15,327 nucleotides of DNA from an uncultured Comamonadaceae bacterium (GTDB taxonomy: Bacteria; Pseudomonadota; Gammaproteobacteria; Burkholderiales; Burkholderiaceae): NCBI GenBank assembly GCA_946482115.1, contig CAMLQP010000043.1, forward strand, positions 1 through 15,327. Direction: 5' to 3'. The notes below the pieces were generated by a model. The model worked only from the letters and a program-made list of their open reading frames with translations, did no database searches and was not told the origin of the DNA. Position 1 is the first letter of the stretch. Each line of letters begins with the position of its first letter. The position numbers were made by a program, and so were the translations under genes. This document shows, piece after piece, positions 15,032 through 15,327 of the stretch.

Positions 15032-15052
15032 TACCGGCCAAGGTTTTCCGTC

Positions 15053-15327
15053 ATGTTCGATCTCACCATCGTGGTGCCGTCCGTGCTCAACGGACTCACC
15101 ACCGGGGCGGTCTACGCCCTCATCGCCCTGGGGCTGACCCTGATCTACGGCGTGCTGCACATCATCAACTTCGCCCACGGGGCGTCGTTGATGCTGGCGC
15201 TGTACGGGGTCTACTGGCTCAAGCAGGGCCTGGGCGTGGACCCCTACGTGGCGCTGCCGCTGATGGTGGCCGGCATGTTCGTGCTGGGCTACCTGCTGCA
15301 GCGGGTCGTGATCAACCGCGCCAGCCA
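15053..15327 (+). CDS. livH: LivH-type ABC transporter permease (3' truncated by window)
   Basis: The first 91 codons of an inner-membrane permease of the LivH family, partner of the binding protein 21 nt upstream. The N-terminus reads LNGLTTGAVYALIALGLTLI then YGVLHIINFAHG, the hallmark of LivH, followed by a second hydrophobic segment and a third (LPLMVAGMFVLGYLLQ). ATG 15053 has AAGG at 15040-15043. The frame is open to the window end. The rest of a Liv cassette (LivM and two ATPases) is expected beyond the window. The substrate is not inferable; the symbol denotes the family, not proven leucine transport. Confidence 0.88.
   Translation, partial: MFDLTIVVPSVLNGLTTGAVYALIALGLTLIYGVLHIINFAHGASLMLALYGVYWLKQGLGVDPYVALPLMVAGMFVLGYLLQRVVINRAS

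Noticed and set aside
13685..15178. A 497-codon open frame on the minus strand opposite the Liv-type binding protein gene
   Set aside because: It is a shadow of GC-rich codon use; the encoded sequence is low-complexity H/G/V/Q-rich with no domain, whereas the plus strand encodes a textbook binding protein.

Overview
The window is GC-rich (roughly two-thirds G+C), densely packed bacterial chromosome. The gyrB 3' end, the XRE family with its coiled-coil N-terminus, and the metabolic gene content all fit a betaproteobacterium of the Comamonadaceae or a close relative. This placement is inferred from protein resemblance and was not tested by a search.

Layout: (1) Positions 1-407 are the 3' end of gyrB. 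A 182-bp spacer with an inverted repeat follows, then a small coiled-coil/XRE regulator (590-1072). A symmetrical hairpin terminator (995-1024) serves it and the convergent MalY/PatB-type PLP enzyme (2258-1056, minus strand). (2) At about 2259-2352 a divergent control region carries a good plus-strand promoter whose -10 box is covered by the palindrome ATTGTCTACAAT. (3) From 2353 to 12885, twelve plus-strand genes run head to tail, mostly with ATGA-type overlaps. In order: two paralogous polysaccharide-deacetylase/PuuE-like proteins, a cysteine hydrolase of the N-carbamoylsarcosine amidase type, an MmgE/PrpD protein, a MetN-MetI-MetQ-type ABC importer, a FCD-type GntR regulator, a glyoxalase-like (VOC) protein, a Sua5/YrdC-like protein, a CaiB-type CoA-transferase and an HMG-CoA lyase. 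(4) A second promoter/operator region (12868-12923) precedes a HutC/UTRA-type GntR regulator, a Liv-type solute-binding protein with a Tat-like signal, and the start of a LivH permease cut by the window end.

How the genes may work together (inference): the twelve-gene unit looks like one catabolic route for an unidentified nitrogen-containing, possibly cyclic, compound. The NlpA-family importer would bring it in. The two PuuE-like proteins, perhaps as a heteromer, would open a cyclic amide or ureide. The cysteine hydrolase would remove ammonia or a carbamoyl group, and the MmgE/PrpD protein would isomerise or dehydrate the acid. The CoA-transferase and HMG-CoA lyase would activate and cleave the carbon skeleton. 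The FCD-GntR protein is the obvious candidate repressor for the palindrome over the promoter. The importer ATPase lacks the regulatory domain of true MetN, which weakens a methionine assignment. The YrdC-like protein in such a setting is unusual. I recognise no described pathway with exactly this gene set.
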